61,253 nt of DNA from an uncultured Pirellulaceae bacterium. Lineage in GTDB: Bacteria > Planctomycetota > Planctomycetia > Pirellulales > Pirellulaceae. The stretch covers positions 1 through 61,253 of the forward strand of contig CAKZVF010000129.1 in assembly GCA_937921995.1 (NCBI GenBank), written 5' to 3'. Positions 1-9,495 of the stretch are shown one piece after another (the first letter of the stretch is position 1; the number at the start of each line of letters is the position of its first letter). Under the pieces are notes generated by a model. The model was not told the DNA's origin, did not search any database, and saw only the letters and a list, made by a program, of their open reading frames with translations. A program made the translations under genes and the position numbers.

Positions 1-298
1 GCGGTTGGTACGATTGCGGGCTGAAGGCGAAGAAGCCCCATCGCCCAACTCCGGCGCTGAGCAACGCAGCGATAAACAACAGCACGCAGGCGGCGAATTT
101 TTTCAACGGAGAGCTGACCCCTAACGTAAACCACCATGCGGCCGCATGAACGACCGAAGCGGTGAATCCCAAAATCGCCAGCCCCGAAGTGTTGCTGCTG
201 AGCTTCTCGTATGCAAATCCAAACACGACGAAACCAACCACCATCATCGCCGCTAAATACCAAAGATGGCGAAAGACTGGGTGAAACAGTTGCATCAT
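1..298 (-). CDS. Integral membrane protein, 3' part cut off by window edge
   Basis: The gene reads leftwards from two consecutive ATG codons at 293-298 and is open to the window edge, giving about 99 residues. The visible part is very hydrophobic, with about three membrane spans near residues 10-29, 38-60 and 67-86, joined by short polar loops such as YEKLSSN. No family motif is recognisable, so no function is assigned. It is separated from the next gene by a 324-bp gap. Start choice between the two ATGs is arbitrary. Confidence that it is coding comes from the uninterrupted frame and the clean hydrophobic pattern. Confidence 0.6.
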   Translation of the reverse strand, partial: MMQLFHPVFRHLWYLAAMMVVGFVVFGFAYEKLSSNTSGLAILGFTASVVHAAAWWFTLGVSSPLKKFAACVLLFIAALLSAGVGRWGFFAFSPQSYQP

Positions 299-622
299 AA
301 AAAGGGTTGTCAGGTTGGCTGGCTTGAATAGCTCATTGTCGCTCAGCTTTCCAAGCTGATAGCGGGCAACACGTTTGTTTTAATTTCGGGTAAGGCGGTT
401 AGAATTGGAACGCTTCTCACACCGGCACGCTTACGACTGGGAGAATCGAGCGACAATGACCGTGAACGGTTACGAAAAAAGGGATGCGGCTATGCTAGTC
501 GGTGCCAGCGTCTTTTATAGAGGGATAGAATCCTTCGTTCGTAAGGACCTGGCAAAGTTCGATTCGCTGACCAAAAAATAGCCTCGGTCCACTTTAACCT
601 TCGGACCCTAACCGGCGGAAGC
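299..622. other. Intergenic gap with one copy of a dispersed repeat
   Basis: No convincing gene is present. The short minus-strand frame at 490-726 overlaps the end of the SPFH gene and has no family features. The stretch 431-458 (ACGACTGGGAGAATCGAGCG core) matches a segment inside the inverted repeat at 31,684-31,757 at 24 of 28 positions once a 9-bp duplication in that copy is removed. Confidence 0.5.
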
Positions 623-1573
623 CTACAAGAGAATTTCAGGCTTGCTCTCCCCGCCCAACTGCACCAAGACATTGCTTGACTTAGGCAGGATGTCCAACCT
701 GGCTCCCGATTCCAGTAACTGGTCAACCTCCATCACCTCAAGTACAGCGCTGAGCACTTCGGGGTCGTCGCTGGCGATGTCGTTCAAAGCCTGCCCGACG
801 ATCTGGGGCCGCGAGGCCGATGCTTCGGCCATTTTCTGGGACACCTTGAACGCCGTTTCGCTTTTGATCAAACCAACACGGTTTTCACCATCCTGCTTCA
901 TCGCGCTGGTCACTTGAACCAGTCGCTTGACGACCTTCTCCGTGATGTTCTCCACCATGGCTCGATCGGTGAACGCCACTTTTCGAATGTACACCGAACC
1001 CAGCTGATAGCCCCATTTCTCCGATAGCGGGGAAACGGTTTGTCGAACGGTTCGGCTGAGCGAGTGGCGATTCTCCAGCATCGTTTCCATTTCAAGATTC
1101 GAGAGCGTCGAAATAGTCGAACTGGTCACGTTGGCTTGCAGCGATCCTTCGGGGTTCGCGTTGGTAAACAGATACGCAATCGGATCCGAAACTCGCATTT
1201 CGTACCAGATACCAACGCCCATCGGCGTGCCTTCTTCACTGTTGACCATTTGGTTTCGCATGTAGTGCTGACGCAGTGACGTGTTGACGGTGTACTTCTT
1301 GCCAAAGAAGGGCAACAGGAACGCGCCGGGACCAAGGTCCACTAAAGGAAATCGCAGGCCCGGTTTGTCCATGGTGCCGACCACTTTGCCGAACAAGGTG
1401 TAGACCTGAGCCTCGCATTCCCGCACGCACGTATAAAGTCCAAAAAATCGAGCGATGCCAAGACCGATCGGTATTAGCAATAAACCAAAGAGAAATGACA
1501 AAATGATCATCCCGAATACTCCCCCGTTTAACTGATCGAACGTTTGAATTAACTCCTCAAGTTCATTGTCCAT
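623..1573 (-). CDS. SPFH/band-7 membrane protein (second of a pair)
   Basis: A 316-residue protein if started at the ATG at 1571-1573, one base after the stop of the upstream SPFH gene; a longer in-frame start at 1597 would overlap that gene. It has an N-terminal membrane anchor (about residues 20-45, GMIILSFLFGLLLIPIGLGI), then the band-7 pattern: a short beta segment (VRECEAQVYTLFGKVVGT), a region with VSDPIAYLF, and a helical C-terminal half with AEASA. SPFH proteins such as HflK, HflC and stomatins form membrane-bound oligomers that organise lipid domains or control proteases like FtsH. The tight pairing with 1575-2633 suggests a hetero-oligomer. Its protease partner, if any, is not in view. 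Confidence 0.8.
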   Translation of the reverse strand: MDNELEELIQTFDQLNGGVFGMIILSFLFGLLLIPIGLGIARFFGLYTCVRECEAQVYTLFGKVVGTMDKPGLRFPLVDLGPGAFLLPFFGKKYTVNTSLRQHYMRNQMVNSEEGTPMGVGIWYEMRVSDPIAYLFTNANPEGSLQANVTSSTISTLSNLEMETMLENRHSLSRTVRQTVSPLSEKWGYQLGSVYIRKVAFTDRAMVENITEKVVKRLVQVTSAMKQDGENRVGLIKSETAFKVSQKMAEASASRPQIVGQALNDIASDDPEVLSAVLEVMEVDQLLESGARLDILPKSSNVLVQLGGESKPEILL

Positions 1574-1574
1574 T

Positions 1575-2633
1575 TTAGTTTTCCCCCTGCGTTGCACCCG
1601 ACGTCTGATCGTCGGCGACCTGAACGACTCGGCCGGCGCGACGGTAAAGTGGAATTCTTAAGTTCCTCAGATAAGCCTTCAAACATTCCGATCCTCCCTG
1701 CTGCTTGATCCGCGCCAGCGTCGAGGCCAGCTCACGCAAAGGCGCGACTTCGGCCTGAGCGTTGTTCGTTGAAATCTCAACCGCTCGAGCACTCATCGTG
1801 ATCTGCTGTTCCGCATCAGCGCGGGCGGTGCTTAAATCACCGGCCACTTGGTTGCGTGTGCTGTTGATCGCCGATAAAGCGCGATCGACTTCCTTAGGCG
1901 GATCAATCTCCGTGATCAACGCCGCATCGAGTTCGATTCCGTAACGTCTGGACGTCGCCTGACATTGTTCTTCCATATATTGGTTCAACAACGGCAAATT
2001 CTTTCGCAAGTCATTGATCGAAACGCCCTCGGAAAGATCGACGGCCGAAGTGCTGGTGGCGACGTCGGTGCTTTGCTGATCAATGGCTTCTTCGCTGAGC
2101 AACGCGGCGCCGCGCGGGTCGACGAAGTTTGCCACGCGTTCGCGCAACACCGAAACAAAATAACCCATCACGCATTCCAGCGGACTGTCGACGCCGAAGA
2201 GGTAGGGGTAGAGATTGCTTTCGCTGACGCGATAGCGAATCTGTCCGTTGATTCCGGTTGTCAGGTTGTCCTTGGTGACCGCTTCGATGGTGTCTTGATC
2301 CTTGGTCGGGTCCCACGACAGATCAACCGCCTGTGTGGCGATGCTGATCTTGTGAACTTTCTGCCAAGGCATCTTAAAATAGGGACCGCCAGGCCGGACG
2401 ACACGCACTTGAGGATACTCATAGCGCTGAGCATCTTCCTCCGAAAGCGCTGTCGTCGCGTTCACTTCTCCCGGTTTCGCTGCCGGCTGGGTACCGGGTT
2501 TCAATCGCACCGCTTTGCCGAAACTGGTCACCACGGCCCGCTGATCGGGGCTGACGGTATAGAAACCACTGGCGATACACCGAAGAAAACTGTAGACCAA
2601 AACGCCTAGGCAGATCGCTATGACGTAACTCAC
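1575..2633 (-). CDS. SPFH/band-7 (HflK/HflC-like) membrane protein (first of a pair)
   Basis: A 352-residue protein with one N-terminal transmembrane helix (about residues 2-22) followed by a typical SPFH opening (GFYTVSPDQRAVVTSFGKAV). A proline- and alanine-rich insertion (about residues 45-70) is followed by GGPYFKMPWQKVHK, the signature seen in HflK-type proteins, and then a long helical region with QVAGDLSTARADAEQQ. HflK and HflC regulate the membrane protease FtsH in proteobacteria; whether this one does is inference. It is the promoter-proximal gene of a two-gene operon, with the second SPFH gene beginning 2 bp downstream of its stop codon. Confidence 0.82.
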   Translation of the reverse strand: MSYVIAICLGVLVYSFLRCIASGFYTVSPDQRAVVTSFGKAVRLKPGTQPAAKPGEVNATTALSEEDAQRYEYPQVRVVRPGGPYFKMPWQKVHKISIATQAVDLSWDPTKDQDTIEAVTKDNLTTGINGQIRYRVSESNLYPYLFGVDSPLECVMGYFVSVLRERVANFVDPRGAALLSEEAIDQQSTDVATSTSAVDLSEGVSINDLRKNLPLLNQYMEEQCQATSRRYGIELDAALITEIDPPKEVDRALSAINSTRNQVAGDLSTARADAEQQITMSARAVEISTNNAQAEVAPLRELASTLARIKQQGGSECLKAYLRNLRIPLYRRAGRVVQVADDQTSGATQGEN

Positions 2634-2819
2634 TTGGTGCTCCCGAAATAGAAAATGATCAGTGAAGGCTTCCTTGAAAAAGGCCTTTTCCAGGACGCGG
2701 TACGGTTTCGTACCACGCGGCCTCGAGAATCATTTGACTCCCTAGCCACCTTTCGTTCACTCTAGCATTTTCTTGGATCAATTCCGGAAGTTTTCGTCGA
2801 AAACCCCTTTGTGGTCGCC
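2634..2819. promoter_or_regulatory. Intergenic region between aspS and the SPFH pair, with palindromes
   Basis: This gap must hold the promoter of the SPFH operon and the end of the aspS transcript. It contains a 12-bp perfect palindrome AAAAGGCCTTTT at 2678-2689, 45 bp upstream of the SPFH start, and a small hairpin with arms GGTACG (2699-2704) and CGTACC (2709-2714). The hairpin has no T-tract, so calling it a terminator is weak. Confidence 0.3.
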
Positions 2820-4598
2820 TTAATCGTCGTCTTTGCTGGCCAGTTCGATCCCCAGCTCTTTCAACTGCAGCGTTTCCACCACGTTGGGAGCCTCGGTCAT
2901 CATATCGGTGGCCTTCTGCGTTTTGGGGAACGCGATGCAGTCACGAATGTTCTCCAAACCGCCAAACAACATCACGACTCGGTCGATACCCAACGCGATA
3001 CCACCGTGGGGCGGGGCACCATATTTCAGAGCATCCAGCAGGAATCCAAAACGCTCTTGCGCTGCTTCTTCATCCAGACCAAGCAACCCGAAGACCTGTT
3101 GTTGAACGCCGCTGTCGTGGATACGAATCGTGCCACCGCCGGCTTCGTAGCCGTTGATCACAAGATCATAGGCCTGAGCGCGCGTTTTCGCGGGATCTGT
3201 CTTGAGCAGTTCCAGATCAGATTCCAGCGGCGCGGTAAACGGATGGTGCATCGCATGCCAGCCACCGGTTTCGCCATCTTTATCGAACATCGGGAATTCA
3301 ACCACCCAAGAAAAATGCATCGTGCTGGGATCATAAAGCTCAAGATCGACACCAATACGTTTCCGCAGCGCGTACAGCGCTTTACAAGACGTCTCCCACG
3401 TGTCGGCGATGATCAGCACCAGATCCCCCGGCTGTGCACCGGTCGTTTCAGCGATCTCCGCCAACTCCTCAGGTTGGAAATTTTTGGCAATCGTTGAGTT
3501 CAGCTTTCCGTCATCTTCGACGCGGAACCAAGCCAAGCCTTTGGCTCCGAAATTTTCTTGCACAAACGATGTCAATTCATCGATGCCGCGGCGCGAGTAC
3601 TTCGATTGCCCGTTGGGCGCAACAATCGCGCGAACGAAATTGCCACTGTCGGCAACACTGCGGAACACGCGGAACTCCGTCTTTTTTGCGATCTCGGTCA
3701 GATCCACGATCTCAACACCAAATCGCATGTCCGGAGCATCATGGCCGAACCGCCTCATCGCTTCATCGTACGTCAATCGCGGCAACGGCAATTGCAGATC
3801 AATGTCCAAAATATCTTTGGCCAATTCTTTCATCATGCCGTCCATCATGCCAATGATGTCGTCAGAATCGACGAAAGACATCTCCATATCCAACTGCGTA
3901 AATTCAGGTTGGCGATCAGCGCGAAGATCTTCGTCGCGGAAACAGCGCGCGACCTGAACATAGCGATCGTAACCGGCGACCATCATGATCTGTTTATAGA
4001 TCTGAGGCGATTGGGGCAGGGCGTAGAATTCGCCATTGTGCACGCGGCTGGGAACCAGATAGTCGCGAGCACCTTCGGGAGTGCTTCGACCAAGAATCGG
4101 TGTCTCCACGTCGATGAAATCATGTTTTTCGCAGTAATCACGCATCGCTTTGATGATCCGGCTGCGCAGAACCAGTGTGTCCTGCATCGCTTGCCGGCGT
4201 AGGTCCAAGTAACGATGCTTCAAACGTAAATCTTCGTTGGGAAGATCTTTTTGGTTGGGAACAAACGGCGGCGTCTTGCAGGGGTTCAGCACCTCGAAGT
4301 TTGTGACGTGCACTTCAATTTCGCCGGTCGAAATCTTGGGATTGTCTTGGCCGGCGGGGCGGACTCTGACTTCACCGGTGATCTTGATTACCCATTCCGG
4401 ACGGACAGGTTCGACCGCAGCCATCGCTTCTGGCGGCGCGGTTGAGTCGATGACGACTTGGGTCAGTCCGTAGCGGTCACGAAGATCGATGAACTTGCCG
4501 CCGCCGTGGTCACGGATTTTAGCGGCCCACCCGCAGAGCGTTACTGATTGTCCGATGTGGTCTTTGTTGAGTTCGCCGCAAGTATGGGTTCGTAGCAC
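2820..4598 (-). CDS. aspS: Aspartyl-tRNA synthetase
   Basis: Charges tRNA-Asp with aspartate in the cytoplasm. The 592 residues match the bacterial-type enzyme length of about 590. An N-terminal OB-fold anticodon-binding domain lies at about residues 1-110 (LCGWAAKIRDHGGGKFIDLR). The class II catalytic core carries motif 2 (CFRDEDLRADRQPEF, residues 219-233) and motif 3 (GIALGIDRVVMLF from residue 533), with the bacterial GAD insertion between them. The start codon is GTG (complement of CAC at 4596-4598). Whether it is discriminating for Asp, or also charges tRNA-Asn as part of an amidotransferase route, cannot be read from the sequence alone. The gene stands alone. Confidence 0.97.
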   Translation of the reverse strand: MLRTHTCGELNKDHIGQSVTLCGWAAKIRDHGGGKFIDLRDRYGLTQVVIDSTAPPEAMAAVEPVRPEWVIKITGEVRVRPAGQDNPKISTGEIEVHVTNFEVLNPCKTPPFVPNQKDLPNEDLRLKHRYLDLRRQAMQDTLVLRSRIIKAMRDYCEKHDFIDVETPILGRSTPEGARDYLVPSRVHNGEFYALPQSPQIYKQIMMVAGYDRYVQVARCFRDEDLRADRQPEFTQLDMEMSFVDSDDIIGMMDGMMKELAKDILDIDLQLPLPRLTYDEAMRRFGHDAPDMRFGVEIVDLTEIAKKTEFRVFRSVADSGNFVRAIVAPNGQSKYSRRGIDELTSFVQENFGAKGLAWFRVEDDGKLNSTIAKNFQPEELAEIAETTGAQPGDLVLIIADTWETSCKALYALRKRIGVDLELYDPSTMHFSWVVEFPMFDKDGETGGWHAMHHPFTAPLESDLELLKTDPAKTRAQAYDLVINGYEAGGGTIRIHDSGVQQQVFGLLGLDEEAAQERFGFLLDALKYGAPPHGGIALGIDRVVMLFGGLENIRDCIAFPKTQKATDMMTEAPNVVETLQLKELGIELASKDDD

Positions 4599-4840
4599 TG
4601 TCGGTTTCCATATATGGATGGTTTTACGTGTTTTAAAGGGGCATAATATCGCACGACCGGCGATTTTATTAAAGGCGTCATTCGGTTTAGTGGGCCTTAA
4701 TTTCGAGCTTAGACGAACCGCGGCTCCGATTTTCCATCGGTTTTAATCGGTAAGGCTTCGGTCGCGGTCAAACGCGATCAAAGAACCCAAGCCCCCACCG
4801 AGAATCCGAGCCCCAGCGTCCTCACAAGGTTCACGTTGCG

Positions 4841-5794
4841 TTACACCTGCCGCTGATTGCCTTTCTCCAACAGCAGATCCACCGTTGCGTCCTGATCAAA
4901 ATCAGTAGGCAGATCCACCATTTCGCACTCATGCAATCCGCGAAACCAGGTCTCCTGATGGCGAGCGAAACGGCGTGTCCGGATCCGCACGCGCTCAATC
5001 GCTTCCTCCAGCGACATCTGGCCGTTGAGATGAGCGATCGCTTCTTTGTATCCGACGGCTTGGGCAGCGGTGCGGCTGAGACTATCAAATTTTTTAAGAA
5101 TCAGCGCGACCTCTTCCAACAGGCCCTTCTCAAACATCGTGGTGACTCGCCGTTCGATACGATCATGAAGAATCGCCCGGTCATGTCGCAGCGCGAAGAC
5201 GCGGCAATTTTCCGGATCCGTTTTATTATCGAACTCCAGCTGCAGATGGCTGAGCGGTTTGCCGGTGACTTTGAAGACCTCAAGCGCACGAATAATGCGG
5301 CGATGATCGTTGGGGTGAAGTTGATGCGCAGCAACGGGGTCGACCATTTGGAGACGCTGGTGCAGGAATTCATCGCCCATTTCAGCGATTTCATTTTCGA
5401 TCTCTTTTCGGAACTGCCAATCCGCCGGCGGGCCTTCAAAAAGCCCTCGCAGCAACGTTTTCAAATACAATGCCGTGCCTCCAACAAACAGCACCGTTTT
5501 ACCGCGATCCCAAATTTCACCTACGCACGTGCGAGCCGCATCGTAAAACTCCGACGTGCTGAAATTCTCATTGGGGTCGCAGATGTCGATCAGGTGATGA
5601 GGAACCTGCGCTCTCTCATGGGCATACGGCTTCGCCGTGCCAACGTCCATGTTCCGATAGATCGCCATTGAATCCATCGAGACGATTTCGGCGTCGATTT
5701 TGGCCGCCAGTTTGAGGCTCACGCCCGTTTTTCCGCTGGCGGTGGCGCCGGCAAGGAACCAGCAACGTTTTACGATTTCGTCAATTTCAACCAT
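4841..5794 (-). CDS. miaA: tRNA dimethylallyltransferase
   Basis: Transfers a dimethylallyl group to N6 of adenosine 37 in tRNAs reading UNN codons. The protein has 317 residues, the usual size. It has the P-loop GATASGKT at residues 16-23, a DSMAIYRNMDVGTAKP segment (family form is DSMQVYR, so the glutamine is alanine here) and FVGGTALYLKTLLRGLFEGPP further in. The C-terminal third contains the conserved QAVGYKE region and TRRFARHQETWF. The gene lies about 240 bp downstream of the aspS start on the same strand, an arrangement of two tRNA-function genes that may or may not be co-transcribed. Confidence 0.95.
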   Translation of the reverse strand: MVEIDEIVKRCWFLAGATASGKTGVSLKLAAKIDAEIVSMDSMAIYRNMDVGTAKPYAHERAQVPHHLIDICDPNENFSTSEFYDAARTCVGEIWDRGKTVLFVGGTALYLKTLLRGLFEGPPADWQFRKEIENEIAEMGDEFLHQRLQMVDPVAAHQLHPNDHRRIIRALEVFKVTGKPLSHLQLEFDNKTDPENCRVFALRHDRAILHDRIERRVTTMFEKGLLEEVALILKKFDSLSRTAAQAVGYKEAIAHLNGQMSLEEAIERVRIRTRRFARHQETWFRGLHECEMVDLPTDFDQDATVDLLLEKGNQRQV

Positions 5795-5993
5795 AGTGGG
5801 TACGAAGTCTGCAAGAATGATTGCGCAACCGCAGTTCGTTTACGTCCGTACTCAAAACGCGGTGCGCTGAAAGAGAAGCATCCTAACCCAACATCAATTC
5901 CAGTTCTACCAACGCCGTGGCCCGACCAACGCAGTAGTTGAAACAACCCGAAAATTCACGCACCTGTCACCTTGGCCAACTTGCCCACCAAGA

Positions 5994-8498
5994 TTAGACG
6001 GTGGGTTCGATCATTTCCACTTGAGGCGTCGCCACACCCTGGCTCTGTAACATCTCCAAACATTCGGCAGGCTCAATCGGGGGGCTGAAAACATGGCCCT
6101 GATAAGAGTTACAGAGATGCTTCTTCAAGAACTCCTTTTGCTCCTGCGTTTCGACGCCTTCGGCAAGCACCTCAAGATCAAGACTCTGGCCCAACACGAT
6201 GATGCTGCTGGCAATCATACCGTCCTCAAACTTGGGGAAGTCTTTGATGAACGTGCGATCAATCTTAAGCCGGTCGATCGGGAAGTCTTTGAGATAGGCC
6301 AGCGATGAATACCCCGTCCCAAAATCGTCAATGCTGATCTTGGTGCCAAAATCGCGCAACTGTTTTAGGGTCCGCGACGTCTGTTCGATATCCGCGATCA
6401 ACATGGTTTCGGTAATTTCAATGTCAATCAGATGCGGGGGAATATTTTTGGAAATGATGACCTTGATGACGTTTCGCGCGAAATCATCTTCGCGGAACTG
6501 AGCCGGGCTGATATTGATCGCCATCGTGAATTCGAAGCCAAGCCGATGCCAGATGGCCGCTTGTTCACATGCCTCTTCGAAGATCCAGTTGCCGACCTCG
6601 ACGATCTTTCCCGAGCTTTCAAGCATAGGAATAAAATCGGCGGGCGATACGGTGACTCCATTATGATTCCAGCGTACCAGTGCCTCAAATCCATTGATTT
6701 GATCACCGTCAAAGGAAACTTGTGGCTGGTAAACAAGGTGAAATTCATCTCGCGACAAAGCACCCGACAACTGGCTTTCGACACGTTTCCGTGCAACCAA
6801 TTCCTCGGTCATCCAAGATTGGTAGATCACGATGTCTTGACCATCAAATTTCGCGGCATACATCGCCGTGTCCGCAAAGGTGAACAGTTCGTCGGGTGAA
6901 TTACTGTCGACCGGACACAGGCTGGCTCCAATGCTTGCGCCCACATGCAGTTCACTATTATCGATGTTCATCGGTTTGAGAATCCGAGCAACAATCCGTT
7001 TTCCAACTTGGATAACTTCCGCCTCTGATTTCGGATTCTTCAAAATGACGGTGAACTCATCTCCGCCCAATCGCGCGACAACGTTATTTTTCCCAACGAC
7101 GTCACGAATTCGTTTCGCTGTTAGTTTGAGTACAAGATCTCCGACATGATGGCCCAGCGTATCATTGACCTCTTTGAATCCATCCATGTCCAACACCAAC
7201 AACGCCGACAAAGTTCCTTTCTCAACGGAATTTTTGACAACGTGGTGCAGGTGTTTTCGGAACAGAAAACGATTGGCCAGCCCTGTTAAAGGATCGAAGC
7301 TCGCCAATTTCCGCAACTCCTTGGCTTTCTTCGCCAACCGTGAGGTTGCCTGCTTGAGTTCAGTGTCGTCGCGAATCACACCAAAAAGCGCCGTCACATT
7401 CCCGGCTTTGTCTCGTTCGGAAATTCCTCGCACCGAAACAAAACGGATCTTGTCATCGCTGTTTCGCAGTTTCAAGTTGCAATCAAAAGGAAGCCCTGTT
7501 TGACGGGATTCCATCAGCGCCGTGTAGAGCGTCTGCGAATCTTTCTCATCGAAACAATTTAACAGTAATCCCAGACTCGGAACGTCGGAGGGAGCGTTGT
7601 CCAGAATCCGGTTCAATTCATCAGAGAACTCGAATTGTTCGTCTGCCATTTTCCAGCGCCAATGCCCCACGCCGGCAGTCTCTTCAGCCAACTCAAGCAA
7701 CCGCGCATTTTCGCGCAGGTTATCAGTCAACTGTCGGAATTCTGTCGAACGACGCGCCAAATATTGTTCCGATTGATCAGACATCCAAACCACCGCGAAA
7801 CATACCGCGAGGTTGACCAACATGTGATCAAATAGCTGGTAATTAAAAGTACTCACGTCCGTAACAACAGTCGGGAAATAGCAAAAGTAGGTCGCCACCA
7901 CGATCAGCAGATACCACTTCACCGTCGCTTTCACACCCAGTACTTGAGCACTGATCAGGCACAACACCGGGAAGAAATACTGCGGCAATGCAAAGTGAGA
8001 ACTTGAAACGACCGAACACATGATGACCGAGGCGACCGACAATCCCAAAAACGAAACGGCAACAGATTTCTTGTTGACAAATTTGAATCGACCGGCCAAA
8101 TAGTGGCCCAGCGCTACAATCGCCGCGCAGAAACACGGCACGCCAAGACCGTTTTCGGGGCGCGCCAAAACAAAGTAGATGCAGAAAACCAACCAAGCCA
8201 ACGCGGTAACACCGATATAATAATTCACCCGGTGCAGTCGTGGGTCCTCATTTGCACGAGCGGCATTAGCCGCCTCCAATGCAATGTTTCTTACGAGTTG
8301 TTGTTCCAGTTGATGCATTAGATCAGGGCGCAGGTGGGGATATATGCCGAAGTCTAGAACCTTCACAAGACCATGGCGGTTCTGGTCTTCTCGAATCACA
8401 CACACTGACCGACAGTCGTGTAGGTTGTAACGACTACGAAGAATTGTCCGATTCTGCTCGGTGAAATCGGGCTTGGGCGAACGGTAAAAGAGGGCCAA
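5994..8498 (-). CDS. Membrane-bound PAS-GGDEF-EAL cyclic-di-GMP enzyme
   Basis: An 834-residue protein predicted to make and degrade cyclic di-GMP. The first 90 residues are soluble. About six transmembrane helices span residues 92-238, then comes a PAS-like sensor (about 270-385), a GGDEF domain (about 400-555) with an intact ARLGGDEF active site, and an EAL domain (about 575-820). The EAL domain keeps EALVRW, NISPAQF, EITE, DDFGTGYSS, LKIDRTFI, LAEGVET and a QGHVFSPP motif, so both activities could be functional. A seven-helix sensor such as MHYT is not recognisable. No partner gene is adjacent. The protein probably links a membrane or cytosolic signal to the switch between motile and attached life. 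Confidence 0.93.
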   Translation of the reverse strand: MALFYRSPKPDFTEQNRTILRSRYNLHDCRSVCVIREDQNRHGLVKVLDFGIYPHLRPDLMHQLEQQLVRNIALEAANAARANEDPRLHRVNYYIGVTALAWLVFCIYFVLARPENGLGVPCFCAAIVALGHYLAGRFKFVNKKSVAVSFLGLSVASVIMCSVVSSSHFALPQYFFPVLCLISAQVLGVKATVKWYLLIVVATYFCYFPTVVTDVSTFNYQLFDHMLVNLAVCFAVVWMSDQSEQYLARRSTEFRQLTDNLRENARLLELAEETAGVGHWRWKMADEQFEFSDELNRILDNAPSDVPSLGLLLNCFDEKDSQTLYTALMESRQTGLPFDCNLKLRNSDDKIRFVSVRGISERDKAGNVTALFGVIRDDTELKQATSRLAKKAKELRKLASFDPLTGLANRFLFRKHLHHVVKNSVEKGTLSALLVLDMDGFKEVNDTLGHHVGDLVLKLTAKRIRDVVGKNNVVARLGGDEFTVILKNPKSEAEVIQVGKRIVARILKPMNIDNSELHVGASIGASLCPVDSNSPDELFTFADTAMYAAKFDGQDIVIYQSWMTEELVARKRVESQLSGALSRDEFHLVYQPQVSFDGDQINGFEALVRWNHNGVTVSPADFIPMLESSGKIVEVGNWIFEEACEQAAIWHRLGFEFTMAINISPAQFREDDFARNVIKVIISKNIPPHLIDIEITETMLIADIEQTSRTLKQLRDFGTKISIDDFGTGYSSLAYLKDFPIDRLKIDRTFIKDFPKFEDGMIASSIIVLGQSLDLEVLAEGVETQEQKEFLKKHLCNSYQGHVFSPPIEPAECLEMLQSQGVATPQVEMIEPTV

Positions 8499-8544
8499 TC
8501 TGAGAATTGAAAGCGAAAAAGCTCAGCGATCGTTCGGGAACTTC

Positions 8545-9417
8545 TTAATCCCCCAAGATGTCAACAATCTGCAGACCGTCGTATTCGACGCTTTCAAATG
8601 CCGGTGCCCCATTCGTTTGAGATTTAAGCGTACCAACCAGCACCGTTTCGCACTTTGTTGACTCCGTAAATCCCACCAGAAGTTTTCCGTTGATGTCGAG
8701 GCCCTCCAAATCGTTTTCGCGGACCGCCAGCACGGCCGATTGCCAAGCCGACTTACGCAAAACGTCTTCAGCGGCACCGTTGTATTGACTTAGTTCTGGA
8801 ATCGCCGCTATGAAAAAGATCCCGCCGTCCACATGTCCATAACAACTGATCGAAGACGTTTCTAAACCCAATCCCTTACTGTCACGATGCGTCAAAACGG
8901 AATTTAATGCCTGACGAAGCTCACGTCGGAACGCTGCGGCAAGTGCCTCCGCCGCTTCGTTGTTGCCAAAGACCCTTGTTTCACCGTTGGCCAATTTTCT
9001 TTCGATTTCGCCCAAGCTGCCGGCGTTGAAATCATTGCCGGCCTTGGCGACGACGGTTCGTTCAGAATTTTTCACACCGCGTAAAAGCAAGCGGTAATCA
9101 TCCAAGTTAAGAAACAACAGCACCGAAGCCACCAAGCTGAAGTAGCCTAACAGCTTGCCAATCCGCGCTTTGCCCCACCCCACCAGTTCTCCATTTGCCT
9201 TTCGCAACGTGAGTTTGGCGATGTGGCCGAACGCAATCGCCGGCAACGAAAAAACCATCGCGGGATAAACCAACACCAGACTCAACAGCGCCCCAACACC
9301 AAAAACGAAGCTGATGGTCGATGTGACAGCCGTTTGCTTCAGCCCCGGTTCGATCCGATGTCTTGCATCGCCGGCCGTTGAATCCGCGCTCGTGGATTTT
9401 TCTTGATCAGATTCCAA
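8545..9417 (-). CDS. DUF4190-like membrane protein of unknown function
   Basis: A 290-residue protein. After a polar N-terminus of about 30 residues there are two membrane hairpin segments (about 33-65 and 85-105) with the pattern LPAIAFGHIAKLTLRKANGE followed by GKARIGKLLGYFS. This resembles the DUF4190 family, in which G-x-GHIA and a second helix recur. The remaining 180 residues are soluble, with no recognisable motif. It sits between the GGDEF-EAL gene and the WD40 gene, all on the minus strand, with 46-bp and 78-bp gaps. Function unknown. Confidence 0.7.
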   Translation of the reverse strand: MESDQEKSTSADSTAGDARHRIEPGLKQTAVTSTISFVFGVGALLSLVLVYPAMVFSLPAIAFGHIAKLTLRKANGELVGWGKARIGKLLGYFSLVASVLLFLNLDDYRLLLRGVKNSERTVVAKAGNDFNAGSLGEIERKLANGETRVFGNNEAAEALAAAFRRELRQALNSVLTHRDSKGLGLETSSISCYGHVDGGIFFIAAIPELSQYNGAAEDVLRKSAWQSAVLAVRENDLEGLDINGKLLVGFTESTKCETVLVGTLKSQTNGAPAFESVEYDGLQIVDILGD

Positions 9418-9495
9418 AACTACTTCTTAAAAAAAATCAGTCGATCGCAGCGGAGATGCGCGGCTTCACATTTTCAAAACAGGAACTTCCTGCGG

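Noticed and set aside
490..726. 78-residue minus-strand frame in the gap upstream of the SPFH gene
   Set aside because: No family features, overlaps the end of the SPFH gene, and contains several Trp-rich out-of-frame-like stretches.
1965..2609. 214-residue plus-strand frame inside the SPFH gene
   Set aside because: Complementary to an SPFH protein with clear signature, no domain of its own.
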